A stretch of 64,000 nucleotides of DNA from COE1 sp910588595. Its GTDB lineage: Bacteria; Bacillota; Clostridia; Lachnospirales; Lachnospiraceae. The notes below the pieces were generated by a model that worked only from the letters and a program-made list of their open reading frames with translations, was not told the DNA's origin and searched no databases. Both the position numbers and the translations under genes were made by a program. Location of the stretch: assembly GCA_948957135.1 (NCBI GenBank), contig CARDBT010000009.1, positions 23,488 to 87,487 on the forward strand, given 5' to 3'. This document shows positions 27,745-36,710 of the stretch, one piece after another; within the stretch, counting starts at the first letter, position 1; every line of letters begins with the position of its first letter.

Positions 27745-28185
27745 TTATAAATTACCCTCAACTATAATAACAGATGTATGCTTAAGCGCTTTTTTTACCC
27801 ATGCAAGAAAATCCGTGAGTAATCCTTTTTTCCCGTTATTAACGCGGTTCAAATCCCTCTCTATTTCATCAATGATCCTACGCCAATCACTTATTCCAAT
27901 CCAATTACAAAAACACACGTCAAAAACCGGTTCTATTGTTCCATCAAAGGCATCTTTGATAGGATATATTTTGTTGAAGTAGTCAAGCAAAAGTTCATAA
28001 TCCTGTTTATAAATTCTTAACGGAGAAATATAGCAGTGCCACTCTTCCCACATTGGATTCCAGTCAGGCTCACAAGACATTTTCAGAGGATTAAATTCCA
28101 GAAATATTTTTTCGCTTTCTGGCGCATTTAACCTTAATTCCACATATTCTTGACCTTTGTAATCATCTGGATTCAGCCATACCAT
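27745..28185 (-). CDS. Hypothetical protein whose 5-prime region abuts a MITE-like element
   Basis: About 146 residues from ATG 28185. The family is not recognised. The sequence is rich in Trp, Asp and Glu with alternating strands and helices (EPDWNPMWEEWHCYISPLRIYKQDYELLLDYFNKIYP), resembling small soluble immunity-type proteins. GGAGGT lies about 13 bases before this ATG. The open frame continues upstream into the inserted element at 28212, so the native N-terminus or promoter may have been lost. Base composition is lower in GC than the neighbouring housekeeping genes. Confidence 0.55.
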   Translation of the reverse strand: MVWLNPDDYKGQEYVELRLNAPESEKIFLEFNPLKMSCEPDWNPMWEEWHCYISPLRIYKQDYELLLDYFNKIYPIKDAFDGTIEPVFDVCFCNWIGISDWRRIIDEIERDLNRVNNGKKGLLTDFLAWVKKALKHTSVIIVEGNL

Positions 28186-28211
28186 ATTTCTGAGATTTAC
28201 CTCCACTATAC

Positions 28212-28436
28212 TAGAGCGTGTTTGAAAAATCATTCCCGCCATCTATATAACGACGCCATAGCGTCGTATTCACCACTTTGCGTGATATTTGCACCGCATT
28301 CAGTCGACATAAGGCATTGCCCTTTATGCCTTTGCCCCCTACGTCTCCTTCATTTGGCACATCATCTGTAAGATGATTTAATCTCCCACAAACTGTGACG
28401 TACATCTGACGGAAAGCATTTTTCAAACACGCTCTA
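28212..28436. mobile_element. MITE-like element with 19-bp terminal inverted repeats
   Basis: The ends TAGAGCGTGTTTGAAAAAT (28212-28230) and the exact complement at 28418-28436 enclose about 225 bp with no transposase-sized frame. If the outer TA belongs to the target, the element is flanked by a TA duplication, as for IS630/mariner- or IS427-type insertions. A 71-codon minus-strand frame fills most of the inside; it may be a relic of a transposase or only a chance frame. Confidence 0.75.
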
Positions 28437-28562
28437 AACAGGAATTTGCATAATCAAGCAGTAATATTTATTCATCACATTCATCTGGGAACATGAAGCC
28501 GAATTGAGAGTTTATTATTAAGAGGGAAAGAGCCTTGATATGCAGTCAAAAACGGGAAACGA

Positions 28563-28994
28563 CTATATTTTATAGTTCCGCACATCTTCTGGGATTTCAT
28601 CAGCAGGTAAATTCTTTACAACAGCTTCACTTCCGGCGGCGATCGCCGTATCATAATACCAGCATTTGTATTTCAGCATATTTTTGGTTTTCTGTAATGC
28701 TTCCATCTGCTTTTCCACTTCCTCCAAACGGGCATGAAACATTTCCCGGCGTTTTCCTAAAGAAGCGTCGCCCTCGCCGCACCAAACTAAAAATTCCTTG
28801 ATTGCCTTGATCGACATTCCCGAAGATTTCAGACATTCGATCACTTTAAGCGTGTTGAGCTCCGTATCAGAAAAAACACGGATCCCCCCAGCACTCCGTT
28901 CCATATCCGGGAACATACCCTCACGGTCATAATAACGCAGAGTGGATATAGCAATTCCAGTGGCATTAGCGACCTCTCCAATCGAATAATACAT
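28563..28994 (-). CDS. MerR family transcriptional regulator
   Basis: A 143-residue regulator. The N-terminal winged helix (MYYSIGEVANATGIAISTLRYYDREGMFPDMERSAGGIRVFSDTEL) is typical MerR, followed by a long dimerisation coiled coil (FHARLEEVEKQMEALQKTKNMLKYKCWYYDTA). A lone Cys-rich metal site is not seen, so an organic or redox signal is more likely than a metal. It is divergent from the alcohol dehydrogenase gene, which it probably controls through a promoter with a 19-bp spacer. AAAAAGGAG precedes the start. Confidence 0.92.
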   Translation of the reverse strand: MYYSIGEVANATGIAISTLRYYDREGMFPDMERSAGGIRVFSDTELNTLKVIECLKSSGMSIKAIKEFLVWCGEGDASLGKRREMFHARLEEVEKQMEALQKTKNMLKYKCWYYDTAIAAGSEAVVKNLPADEIPEDVRNYKI

Positions 28995-29042
28995 TAAATT
29001 TGCTCCTTTTTTGAAATTATTGAAATTTATGAAAAAATCCTC

Positions 29043-29073
29043 TTGACCTAAACCTAACTTTAGCTTCTATAAT
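29043..29073 (+). promoter_or_regulatory. MerR-type promoter of the alcohol dehydrogenase gene
   Basis: -35 TTGACC (29043-29048) and -10 TATAAT (29068-29073) are separated by 19 bp instead of 17. The spacer contains the inverted repeat CTAAA-CCTAAC-TTTAG. Over-long spacers with a central dyad are the established hallmark of MerR-activated promoters. Confidence 0.8.
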
Positions 29074-29144
29074 AATACTACACCTGCTAAATGGCTTTGT
29101 CAATAGAGCTTTGCAGCAAATAAAAATCAAAGAGAGGTAAATGT

Positions 29145-30323
29145 ATGATGAACATGAAATTTCATTTTAACAACCCGACAAATCTTATTTTTGGCAGAGG
29201 TTCGCTGAACCAATTGGGAAGCCTGCCTATGCCCGGAAAGAAAGCACTGGTATTGATATCTAACGGTAAGTCCACAAGGGAGAACGGCTACCTTGACCGC
29301 ACTTTGGAGCAGTTAAAGAAAGCAGGCGTCGAAACAGCCCTTTTTGATAAGATTATGGAAAATCCTATTAAGGACGTGATCATGGAGGGAGCTGTGTTTG
29401 CGAGGGAAAACCAATGTGATTTTATCGTTGCGCTTGGCGGCGGGGCTGTTATTGACGCTTCGGCTGCGATTGCGGCAATGGCGACTAATGAGGGCGACCT
29501 TTGGGACTATGTATTTGGCGGTACTGGAAAATGCAAGACGCTTGAAAAGAAAGGACTTCCGATTGTTGCGGTTGCGACGACTTCCGGCACGGGTTCTGAA
29601 ATGAACGGTTTCGGTGTGATCTCCAACTTGGAGACAAAAGAAAAAATCGGCTTTGGAGATCCGGGGCTTACGCCCGTGCTGGCAGTTGTCGATCCGGAAC
29701 TTATGACAACTGTTCCTGACCAATATACGGCATATCAAGGCTTTGACGCGCTGTTCCACAATACCGAAGTGATGATGTCAAAAGGCGTTAATGTTTTGAG
29801 TGAAGCGATCGCCCTGTCTGCGATTGAAAATATCACAAAATACCTGCCCCGTGCGGTAAAGGACGGGAAAGACATAGAAGCGAGGGAGCATATTGCTTAC
29901 GGAAGCACAATTGCGGGCGTTACCATGCAGCTTACCTCAACGATCGCACAGCACAGCATGGAACACTCCATGAGCGCATATCATCACAATCTTCCGCACG
30001 GCGCAGGGCTGATCATGATTTCGAAAGCCTTTGCGGAATTTTTTATTGAGCGCCATGCCTGCGATGAACAGTTTATCAAAATGGCAAAAGCTATGGGAAT
30101 GGCAGACGCTGACAAGCCGGAAGATTTTGTTACCGCACTTGTCAAGCTGCAGGAGGACTGCGGCGTAGCTGATCTGAAAATGAGCGATTTCGGTTTTTCT
30201 CCCGATGAAGCCATGACTTTGGCAAAGGGTGCACGTTCCATGCAGGGTGGGCTGTTTGAGGCAAACCCCTGCGAAATGACTGACAAGGACTGCGCCGGGA
30301 TTTTTGAAAAATCTTATCGGTAA
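29145..30323 (+). CDS. Iron-containing alcohol dehydrogenase
   Basis: A 392-residue group III dehydrogenase. The NAD(P)-binding GGG motif appears in VALGGGAVIDASAAIA, followed by ATTSGTGSEMNGFGVIS. Metal-binding histidines are in the STIAQHSMEHSMSAYHHNLPHGAG stretch. It is most like butanol dehydrogenase/YqhD-type enzymes that reduce aldehydes. The start is ATG 29145 (or the adjacent ATG 29148) after AGAGAGGT. With the divergent MerR gene this looks like an aldehyde-detoxification pair similar in logic to AdhR-AdhA; the signal is inferred. Confidence 0.92.
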   Translation: MMNMKFHFNNPTNLIFGRGSLNQLGSLPMPGKKALVLISNGKSTRENGYLDRTLEQLKKAGVETALFDKIMENPIKDVIMEGAVFARENQCDFIVALGGGAVIDASAAIAAMATNEGDLWDYVFGGTGKCKTLEKKGLPIVAVATTSGTGSEMNGFGVISNLETKEKIGFGDPGLTPVLAVVDPELMTTVPDQYTAYQGFDALFHNTEVMMSKGVNVLSEAIALSAIENITKYLPRAVKDGKDIEAREHIAYGSTIAGVTMQLTSTIAQHSMEHSMSAYHHNLPHGAGLIMISKAFAEFFIERHACDEQFIKMAKAMGMADADKPEDFVTALVKLQEDCGVADLKMSDFGFSPDEAMTLAKGARSMQGGLFEANPCEMTDKDCAGIFEKSYR

Positions 30324-30380
30324 CATTTGATAAGACAGAACTCTATTGGAAATGATACGGCATATTTAGAGAAAGGAAGC

Positions 30381-30431
30381 ATGATGCGGGTATATGGTTT
30401 TAAGGATAATCCCGTTGTTACTTCTCTGTGA
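30381..30431 (+). pseudogene. 16-codon remnant or mini-ORF after the alcohol dehydrogenase
   Basis: ATG 30381 (or 30384) follows GAAAGGAAGC and encodes MMRVYGFKDNPVVTSL before TGA. It looks like the beginning of a longer protein that has been cut off, but no continuation is visible in any frame. It may also be a chance frame. Confidence 0.25.
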
Positions 30432-30566
30432 TAAAAAAGCGGCATTGCTTTGATAGTACTATCTGCATTGGAACTTTCTGCGTGTGGCAGTCATGCTCTA
30501 TATTTGTGTGGCAAATGATAAATGAAAATGATATAATCAAAAAACAATCTATAGGAGGTTATGCAG

Positions 30567-31130
30567 ATGAGTTCTCTATTGCGATCGACAAAAAATACAC
30601 GAGTACTGCCCACAGGAACAGATCAGTACTATAGAAGTGATTTTCCAGACAACTTAACGGATAAAGAAATCCAGTGGTTATTTGATAACAATATACTTAC
30701 GATCATAGATTTAAGGTCAGATGAGGAGGTTCTTAAAAAGCCATGTCGTCTCAAAGAAATAGAAGGATTTAGATATTTTCATCTGCCGGTTACGGGCGGT
30801 GGTGATACGCCAAGATCACTTGAGCATCTGCATATAGTGTATCGGCAAATGATAGATGATCAAATGAAAATGATCATTGACACGATCATGAATGCAGAAT
30901 CTAAGGTTCTGTATTTTTGTACGGCGGGCAAGGATCGTACAGGTGTGGTCTCTGCGCTCGTATTGAAACGTCTTGGCGTTCGTGATGAGATAATCGTTGA
31001 TGATTATATGAAGTCTAAAGACAATTTGATGGATCTGCTTACTGCATATGTGAATATGCACCCTGAAGTGGATATAGAAATTATCGTTCCGCACAGAGAA
31101 AATATGGAACAATTATTAAAACAATTATAG
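30567..31130 (+). CDS. Tyrosine-protein phosphatase family protein
   Basis: A 187-residue dual-specificity/tyrosine phosphatase-like protein. The P-loop is FCTAGKDRTGVVSA, matching CX5R with the nucleophilic Cys and the Arg, and the general-acid region may be in DLRSDEEV. It belongs to the bacterial Y_phosphatase3 group acting on phosphotyrosine or phosphoinositides. ATG 30567 is preferred over ATG 30561 because AGGAGG at 30553-30558 would be only 2 bases from the latter. Regulatory context is not visible. Confidence 0.85.
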   Translation: MSSLLRSTKNTRVLPTGTDQYYRSDFPDNLTDKEIQWLFDNNILTIIDLRSDEEVLKKPCRLKEIEGFRYFHLPVTGGGDTPRSLEHLHIVYRQMIDDQMKMIIDTIMNAESKVLYFCTAGKDRTGVVSALVLKRLGVRDEIIVDDYMKSKDNLMDLLTAYVNMHPEVDIEIIVPHRENMEQLLKQL

Positions 31131-31185
31131 ATTTGGAAAGTTTCAATAATGAAATAGTATCGATATCTCCCATTTGAAAAGGGGT

Positions 31186-31461
31186 GCAAATAGCGGGATA
31201 TTGCAAGAAGGATCTGGATTATCTCGAAAAATCCTTGACGCATTTGCAGTGCAGGTAGAGGAAGTGAAAGGGAACAAGGCAGACATAAAGGAGGGTATGG
31301 GAGGTATCACGACGGCGTTTGAGGAGAGTGTGCGGGGGATCATCATGGCTGCGGACGCGGCGTCCGAGCTGGTGGACAACCTTGCCTCGATACAGGCGGA
31401 GATGACGGACAATCATCGCATTGTCAATGAGCAGAGGCAGGAAGTGAACAAATTCCGCTGA
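31186..31461 (+). pseudogene. C-terminal remnant of a methyl-accepting chemotaxis protein
   Basis: About 90 codons resemble the last part of an MCP signalling domain: ITTAFEESVRGIIMAADAASELVDNLASIQAEMTDNHRIVNEQRQEVNKFR. There is no membrane or sensory part, the highly conserved hairpin tip is absent and no good start site exists. It is best read as a decayed fragment. Confidence 0.6.
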
Positions 31462-31593
31462 GATGATCTCTGAGTATCTTATGTTCGATATAAAACGCAT
31501 TACATCAAATTATTTTTAAAAATTAGCGGCAAAAGGTTTACAAAACAGAAAAAATCTCATATAATGTGAAAAGTACAAGATAATATTGGAACT

Positions 31594-31639
31594 TAAAGCA
31601 ACCAAAGACGGTTAACAGCTGTTTTTTAGTTGCTTTTTT
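31594..31639 (+). terminator. Terminator-like hairpin upstream of gltB
   Basis: AAAGCAAC (31595-31602) pairs with GTTGCTTT (31629-31636) and is followed by a T run. It isolates gltB from upstream transcription. Confidence 0.55.
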
Positions 31640-31640
31640 A

Positions 31641-31728
31641 TGCGCAGCCCCGTGCAGAGGAACTAAGCCGCAAGGCGGCGCACGGGGCGCGCGGCGAGTA
31701 TGGGAGAAGGTCATTCCCCTACTCGATT
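31641..31728 (+). repeat. AGAGGAA hairpin element, copy B1
   Basis: It has the same order of parts as copy A, but the stems differ in paired fashion. P1 is CCCCGTGC with GCACGGGG and P2 is GCCGCAAGGCGG, while the AGAGGAA box, the GAAGGTCATTCCCC loop and the CTACTCGATT end are unchanged. Confidence 0.8.
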
Positions 31729-31776
31729 GCACACGGGCACCCCGAGGAAGAATGTCAGCAAAAGCTGACGGATTAG
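31729..31776 (+). repeat. AGAGGAA hairpin element, copy B2 (internally deleted)
   Basis: Directly abuts B1. It contains the 5-prime half of the A/C type (CGGGCACC, GAGGAAGAA, GTCAGC-AAAA-GCTGAC) joined straight to the terminal GATTA. The P1 3-prime arm and P3 are missing. Confidence 0.75.
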
Positions 31777-31825
31777 AAGAATATTCTCCTGCTTGTTCAG
31801 AGACACACGGATGCAGGAAAAATAA

Positions 31826-31862
31826 ATAGACTCCAAGAGTCAAATAGACTCCGAGAGTCTAT
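31826..31862 (+). promoter_or_regulatory. Tandem palindromes just before gltB
   Basis: Two units 18 bp apart: ATAGACTC-CAA-GAGTCAAA (imperfect) and ATAGACTC-CGA-GAGTCTAT (a perfect 8-3-8 palindrome at 31844-31862). They end 22 bp before the gltB start codon, close to the Shine-Dalgarno sequence. Either a double operator or RNA hairpins controlling translation would fit. Confidence 0.6.
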
Positions 31863-31883
31863 ATAAGAAAAAGGAGAAGAAAG

Positions 31884-34800
31884 ATGTTTGATGCAAAGAT
31901 GAATGTCCCCCAGGCACCGCTTTACAGGGCGGAATTTGAACACGACAACTGCGGGATCGGTGCGGTTGTCAATATCAAGGGCACAAAGACGCGCGGAACC
32001 GTCGAGAATGCCTTGAAGATTGTGGAAAATCTGGAGCACAGAGCCGGCAAGGACGCGGAGGGAAAGACGGGCGACGGCGTTGGCATTCTGGTCCAGATCT
32101 GCCATGACTTTTTTGTCAAGGTGACAAAGCCGCTCGGGATTGAGCTGGGCGGTGAGCGGGAGTACGGTGTCGGCATGTTCTTCTTCCCGCAGGATGAGCT
32201 CAAGAGGAACCAGGCGAAGAAGATGTTTGAGATCATTGTCGAGAAGGAAGGGCTTGTGTTCTTAGGATGGCGCGAGGTGCCGTGTGTGCCGTCGGTGCTG
32301 GGGCACAAGGCGGTGGAGTGCATGCCCAATATCATGCAGGCGTTTGTGAGGAAGCCGGCAAATGTGGAGAGGGGGCTTGCCTTTGACAGAAAGCTGTACA
32401 TCGCAAGGCGCGTGTTTGAGCAGAGCTCCGACAACACGTACGTCGTGTCGCTCAGCAGCAGGACGATCGTGTACAAAGGGATGTTTCTCGTCACGCAGCT
32501 GCGGACATTTTTCAGGGATCTGCAGAGCAGTGACTATGTGTCAGCAATCGCGATCGTGCACTCCCGTTTCTCGACCAACACGAATCCGAGCTGGGAGCGG
32601 GCGCACCCGAACCGCTTTATCGTACATAACGGCGAGATCAACACGATCCGCGGCAATGTCGACAAGATGCTTGCGCGCGAGGAAAATATGGAGTCTGAAT
32701 TTTTGAGTCACGAGTTTCACAAGATACTGCCGGTCGTCAACGCGCAGGGTTCCGACTCGGCGATGCTCGACAACACGCTGGAATTTCTGGTGATGAGCGG
32801 TATGGAGCTGCCGCTCGCGGTCATGATCACGATACCGGAGCCGTGGGCGAACAACAAGACGATGTCGCAGTCCAAGAAAGATTTTTATCAGTATTACGCG
32901 ACGATGATGGAGCCGTGGGACGGTCCGGCGTCCATTCTCTTCTCGGACGGCGATATCATGGGGGCTGTGCTCGACAGAAACGGACTCAGGCCGTCGCGCT
33001 ATTACATCACGTCCGATGACCAGCTGATCCTGTCGTCGGAGGTCGGCGTGCTCCCGGTCGACGCGTCAAAGATCGTCAAAAAAGACAGACTCCGCCCCGG
33101 AAAAATGCTTCTGGTGGACACGGTAAAAGGTGAGGTGGTCGATGACGACACACTGAAAGAAAAGTATGCAAAGAGCCACCCTTACGGGGCGTGGCTCGAC
33201 TCCAACCTTGTCACGCTGAGGGAGTTAAAGATACCGAATGTGCGGGTGCCGGCATTCTCCGACGAGGAGCGGCAGCGCATGCAGAAGGCGTTTGGCTATA
33301 CTTACGATGAGCTCCAGACCAGTATCCTGCCGATGGCGAGGAACGGCGGGGAGAGCATCGGCGCGATGGGGGTCGACACGCCGATCCCGGTGCTGTCCAA
33401 GACGCACCACCAGCTGTCGCACTATTTCAAACAGCAGTTTGCCCAGGTGACAAATCCGCCGATCGACGCGATCCGCGAGGAGGTTGTCACATCGACGACC
33501 GTGTATATCGGAAAGGACGGAAACCTTCTGCACGACACGGAGAAGAACTGCAATGTGCTGAAAGTCAACAATCCGATCCTCACGATAACGGACCTGCTAA
33601 AGATCAAGAATATGAAGCGCGAGGGCTTCAAAGTCGAGGTCATTCCGATCATTTATTACAAGAACACCAGCCTCGAGCGCGCGATCGACCGCCTGTATGT
33701 GGAGGCGGACCGCGCCTACCGCGAGGGCGTGAACATCATGATCCTCTCGGACCGCGGCGTGGATGAGAACCATGTGGCGATCCCTTCGCTGCTCGCTGTG
33801 TCGGCGATGCAGAAGCATCTGATCCGCACGAAGAAGAGAACGAGCGTGGCGCTCATCATCGAGTCCGCGGAGCCGAGGGAGGTGCACGACTTTGCGGCGC
33901 TCATCGGCTATGGTGCCTGCGCGGTGAACCCTTATCTGGCACAGGAGTCCATCAAGGAGCTGATCGACAATAACATGCTCGACAAGGATTACCATGCGGC
34001 GGTGGACGACTACAACAGCGCGGTACTGCACGGTATTGTTAAAATTGCGTCAAAGATGGGGATCTCGACGATCCAGTCGTACCAGGGTTCCCAGATCTTT
34101 GAGGCGATCGGGATCGACGCTGACGTTGTTGATAAATATTTTACCAATACGGTCTGCAGGGTGGGCGGCATCACACTGCAGGACATCGCAAAGGAAGTGG
34201 ACGATCTGCATTCTCTGGCGTTCGATCCGCTGGGGCTTGCGACAGACTTGACGCTCGACAGCCCGGGACAGCACAAGTCAAGAGGCGGCGCGGAGGAGCA
34301 TCTGTACAATCCCGCCACGATCCACATGCTGCAGCAGTCCACGCAGAAGGGCAGCTATGAGATGTTCCGGCAGTACTCGGATATGATCAACGACGAGAAC
34401 AGTGTGCGCAATATCCGGGGACTGTTGGACTTCAACTATCCCAAAAAAAGTATTCCGATCGACGAGGTTGAGCGCGTGGACAGCATCGTCACCCGTTTCA
34501 AGACAGGCGCGATGTCCTATGGTTCGATCTCGAAGGAAGCGCACGAGACGCTTGCGATCGCAATGAACCGGCTCCACGGAAAGTCCAACTCCGGCGAGGG
34601 CGGCGAGGATCTCGACCGCATGACGATAAGCGCGGACGGGCTCGACCGCTGCTCGGCGATCAAGCAGGTGGCGAGCGGGCGGTTCGGTGTCACCAGCAAG
34701 TATCTGGTGAGCGCAAAGGAGATCCAGATTAAGATGGCGCAGGGTGCAAAACCCGGCGAGGGCGGACATCTGCCCGCCGGGAAGGTCTACCCGTGGGTGG

Positions 34801-36443
34801 CAAAGACGAGGCATTCCACACCCGGCGTCGGTCTGATCTCACCGCCGCCCCACCACGATATCTATTCGATCGAGGATCTGGCGCAGCTCATCTACGACCT
34901 GAAAAATTCAAACAAAGATGCCAGGATCAGCGTCAAGCTTGTCTCCGAGGCGGGCGTCGGCACGGTCGCGGCGGGAGTTGCCAAGGCGGGGGCGCAGGTC
35001 GTGCTGATCTCCGGCTACGACGGCGGCACGGGTGCGGCGCCGAAGAGCTCGATCCACAACGCAGGGCTTCCGTGGGAGCTGGGACTCGCGGAGACGCACC
35101 AGACATTGATCCAGAACGGGCTGCGAAACAAAGTGCGCATCGAGACGGACGGCAAGCTGATGACAGGGCGGGACGTCGCCATCGCGGCGATCCTCGGCGC
35201 GGAGGAGTTTGGCTTTGCGACGGCGCCGCTCGTGACGATGGGCTGCGTGATGATGCGCGTATGCAACCTCGACACATGTCCGGTGGGTATTGCGACACAG
35301 AACCCTGAGCTCAGGAAGCGCTTTAGGGGCAAACCGGAATACGTCATGAATTTCATGCGGTTCATCGCGCAGGAGCTTCGCGAGTACATGGCAAAGCTCG
35401 GCGTGCGGACAGTCGACGAGCTGGTCGGACGCACGGATCTGTTAAAAATGCGGGACGAACTGCCCAAAGGAACCGTGAAACTCGATCTGAGCCGGATCCT
35501 GAACAATCCGTATCAGACAGAAAAGGCGGTGTTCGATCCCAGACAGGTATATGATTTTGAGCTGGAAAAGACGCTGGATGAGAAAGTGCTGTTAAGACAG
35601 CTCGGCGGCGCGCTGGAAGCAGGCAAGGAGCATAAGGCTCCTAAGAAGAAGAGCATCACGGTGGACGTCACCAACACGGACCGCTCGTTTGGCACGATCT
35701 TCGGATCCGAGATCACGAAACGGTATCACGACACACTCGGGGAGGACACGTTCCATGTGCGCTGCAACGGCGCCGGCGGACAGAGTTTTGGCGCTTTTAT
35801 ACCAAACGGTCTCACGCTGGAACTTGCCGGCGACTCCAACGATTATTTTGGCAAGGGCTTATCCGGCGGCAAGCTGATCGTGTACCCGCCGGAGGGCAGC
35901 CGCTTCAAGCCGGATGAGAACATCATCGTGGGCAACGTGGCACTGTACGGCGCCACGAGCGGCAAGGCGTTCATAGGCGGTGTGGCGGGCGAGCGCTTCT
36001 GCGTCAGAAATTCAGGCGCGTCGGCTGTTGTCGAGGGCGTTGGCGACCACGGCTGCGAGTACATGACAGGCGGGCGCGTCGTCGTGCTCGGCGGCACAGG
36101 CAAGAACTTTGCAGCCGGCATGAGCGGCGGGATCGCGTATGTGCTCGACGAGGAGAATGATCTGTACATGAGAGTGAACAAGGAAATGATCTCCATGAGC
36201 GAGATCACGAATAAATACGACGTGATCGAGTTGAAGGAGATGATCGAAGAGCATGTGGCGTGCACCCACTCCGAGAAGGGCAGGAAGATTCTGGATCATT
36301 TCGGTGAGTATCTGCCGAAGTTCAAGAAGATCATACCGTATGATTACGAGCGCATGTTAAAGACGATCGTTCAGATGGAGGAGAAGGGACTCAGCGCGGA
36401 GCAGGCGCAGATCGAGGCATTTTACGCGAACACGCATAAATAG
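31884..36443 (+). CDS. gltB: Glutamate synthase (NADPH) large subunit
   Basis: A 1519-residue enzyme that transfers the glutamine amide to 2-oxoglutarate. The class II glutaminase Cys is residue 23 in EHDNCGIG, implying removal of a 22-residue propeptide. The central and FMN domains follow (GAMSYGSISKEAHETLA; GAKPGEGGHLPAGKV; GYDGGTGAAPKSS). The [3Fe-4S] cysteines lie in GCVMMRVCNLDTCPVG, and the C-terminal GXGXG-type beta-helix ends the protein (GATSGKAFIGGVAGERF). AAAAAGGAG precedes the start. The small subunit gltD lies downstream after an unusually long 394-bp gap. Confidence 0.97.
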   Translation: MFDAKMNVPQAPLYRAEFEHDNCGIGAVVNIKGTKTRGTVENALKIVENLEHRAGKDAEGKTGDGVGILVQICHDFFVKVTKPLGIELGGEREYGVGMFFFPQDELKRNQAKKMFEIIVEKEGLVFLGWREVPCVPSVLGHKAVECMPNIMQAFVRKPANVERGLAFDRKLYIARRVFEQSSDNTYVVSLSSRTIVYKGMFLVTQLRTFFRDLQSSDYVSAIAIVHSRFSTNTNPSWERAHPNRFIVHNGEINTIRGNVDKMLAREENMESEFLSHEFHKILPVVNAQGSDSAMLDNTLEFLVMSGMELPLAVMITIPEPWANNKTMSQSKKDFYQYYATMMEPWDGPASILFSDGDIMGAVLDRNGLRPSRYYITSDDQLILSSEVGVLPVDASKIVKKDRLRPGKMLLVDTVKGEVVDDDTLKEKYAKSHPYGAWLDSNLVTLRELKIPNVRVPAFSDEERQRMQKAFGYTYDELQTSILPMARNGGESIGAMGVDTPIPVLSKTHHQLSHYFKQQFAQVTNPPIDAIREEVVTSTTVYIGKDGNLLHDTEKNCNVLKVNNPILTITDLLKIKNMKREGFKVEVIPIIYYKNTSLERAIDRLYVEADRAYREGVNIMILSDRGVDENHVAIPSLLAVSAMQKHLIRTKKRTSVALIIESAEPREVHDFAALIGYGACAVNPYLAQESIKELIDNNMLDKDYHAAVDDYNSAVLHGIVKIASKMGISTIQSYQGSQIFEAIGIDADVVDKYFTNTVCRVGGITLQDIAKEVDDLHSLAFDPLGLATDLTLDSPGQHKSRGGAEEHLYNPATIHMLQQSTQKGSYEMFRQYSDMINDENSVRNIRGLLDFNYPKKSIPIDEVERVDSIVTRFKTGAMSYGSISKEAHETLAIAMNRLHGKSNSGEGGEDLDRMTISADGLDRCSAIKQVASGRFGVTSKYLVSAKEIQIKMAQGAKPGEGGHLPAGKVYPWVAKTRHSTPGVGLISPPPHHDIYSIEDLAQLIYDLKNSNKDARISVKLVSEAGVGTVAAGVAKAGAQVVLISGYDGGTGAAPKSSIHNAGLPWELGLAETHQTLIQNGLRNKVRIETDGKLMTGRDVAIAAILGAEEFGFATAPLVTMGCVMMRVCNLDTCPVGIATQNPELRKRFRGKPEYVMNFMRFIAQELREYMAKLGVRTVDELVGRTDLLKMRDELPKGTVKLDLSRILNNPYQTEKAVFDPRQVYDFELEKTLDEKVLLRQLGGALEAGKEHKAPKKKSITVDVTNTDRSFGTIFGSEITKRYHDTLGEDTFHVRCNGAGGQSFGAFIPNGLTLELAGDSNDYFGKGLSGGKLIVYPPEGSRFKPDENIIVGNVALYGATSGKAFIGGVAGERFCVRNSGASAVVEGVGDHGCEYMTGGRVVVLGGTGKNFAAGMSGGIAYVLDEENDLYMRVNKEMISMSEITNKYDVIELKEMIEEHVACTHSEKGRKILDHFGEYLPKFKKIIPYDYERMLKTIVQMEEKGLSAEQAQIEAFYANTHK

Positions 36444-36513
36444 TGCGGAAGAATTTTCATGCGGAAGGCGTTTCACGTAGGAAGAATGCAGGAGCAGCGT
36501 TCTTACGGTATTA

Positions 36514-36671
36514 AGGAACTGTAGAAAAATAAGTGACACATCTTGCTTGTCTATTTCTCCAATCTTGCAGGACAAAAAGCCTCGCCGTAGCCCGCTACGC
36601 CTACGTTTTTTCTCCTACAATCTTGAAGAAATATCCTGCGCAATCTGAGCACTTATTTTCCTGCAATTCCT
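36514..36671. mobile_element. Second MITE-like element between gltB and gltD
   Basis: Imperfect 22-bp terminal inverted repeats, AGGAACTGTAGAAAAATAAG-TG (36514-36535) against CA-CTTATTTTCCTGCAATTCCT (36650-36671), with about 3 mismatches, enclose 158 bp without coding capacity. A GC-rich hairpin-like core (CTCGCCGTAGCCCGCTACGCCTACG) lies in the middle. Confidence 0.65.
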
Positions 36672-36710
36672 AACTCTAAAGCGAACAGGATTTTTTATAT
36701 CGAGATTTTT

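Noticed and set aside
31640..31883. Known glutamine riboswitch or GEMM-type riboswitch before gltB
   Set aside because: Conserved cores of these classes are not present; the hairpins also occur before unrelated genes.
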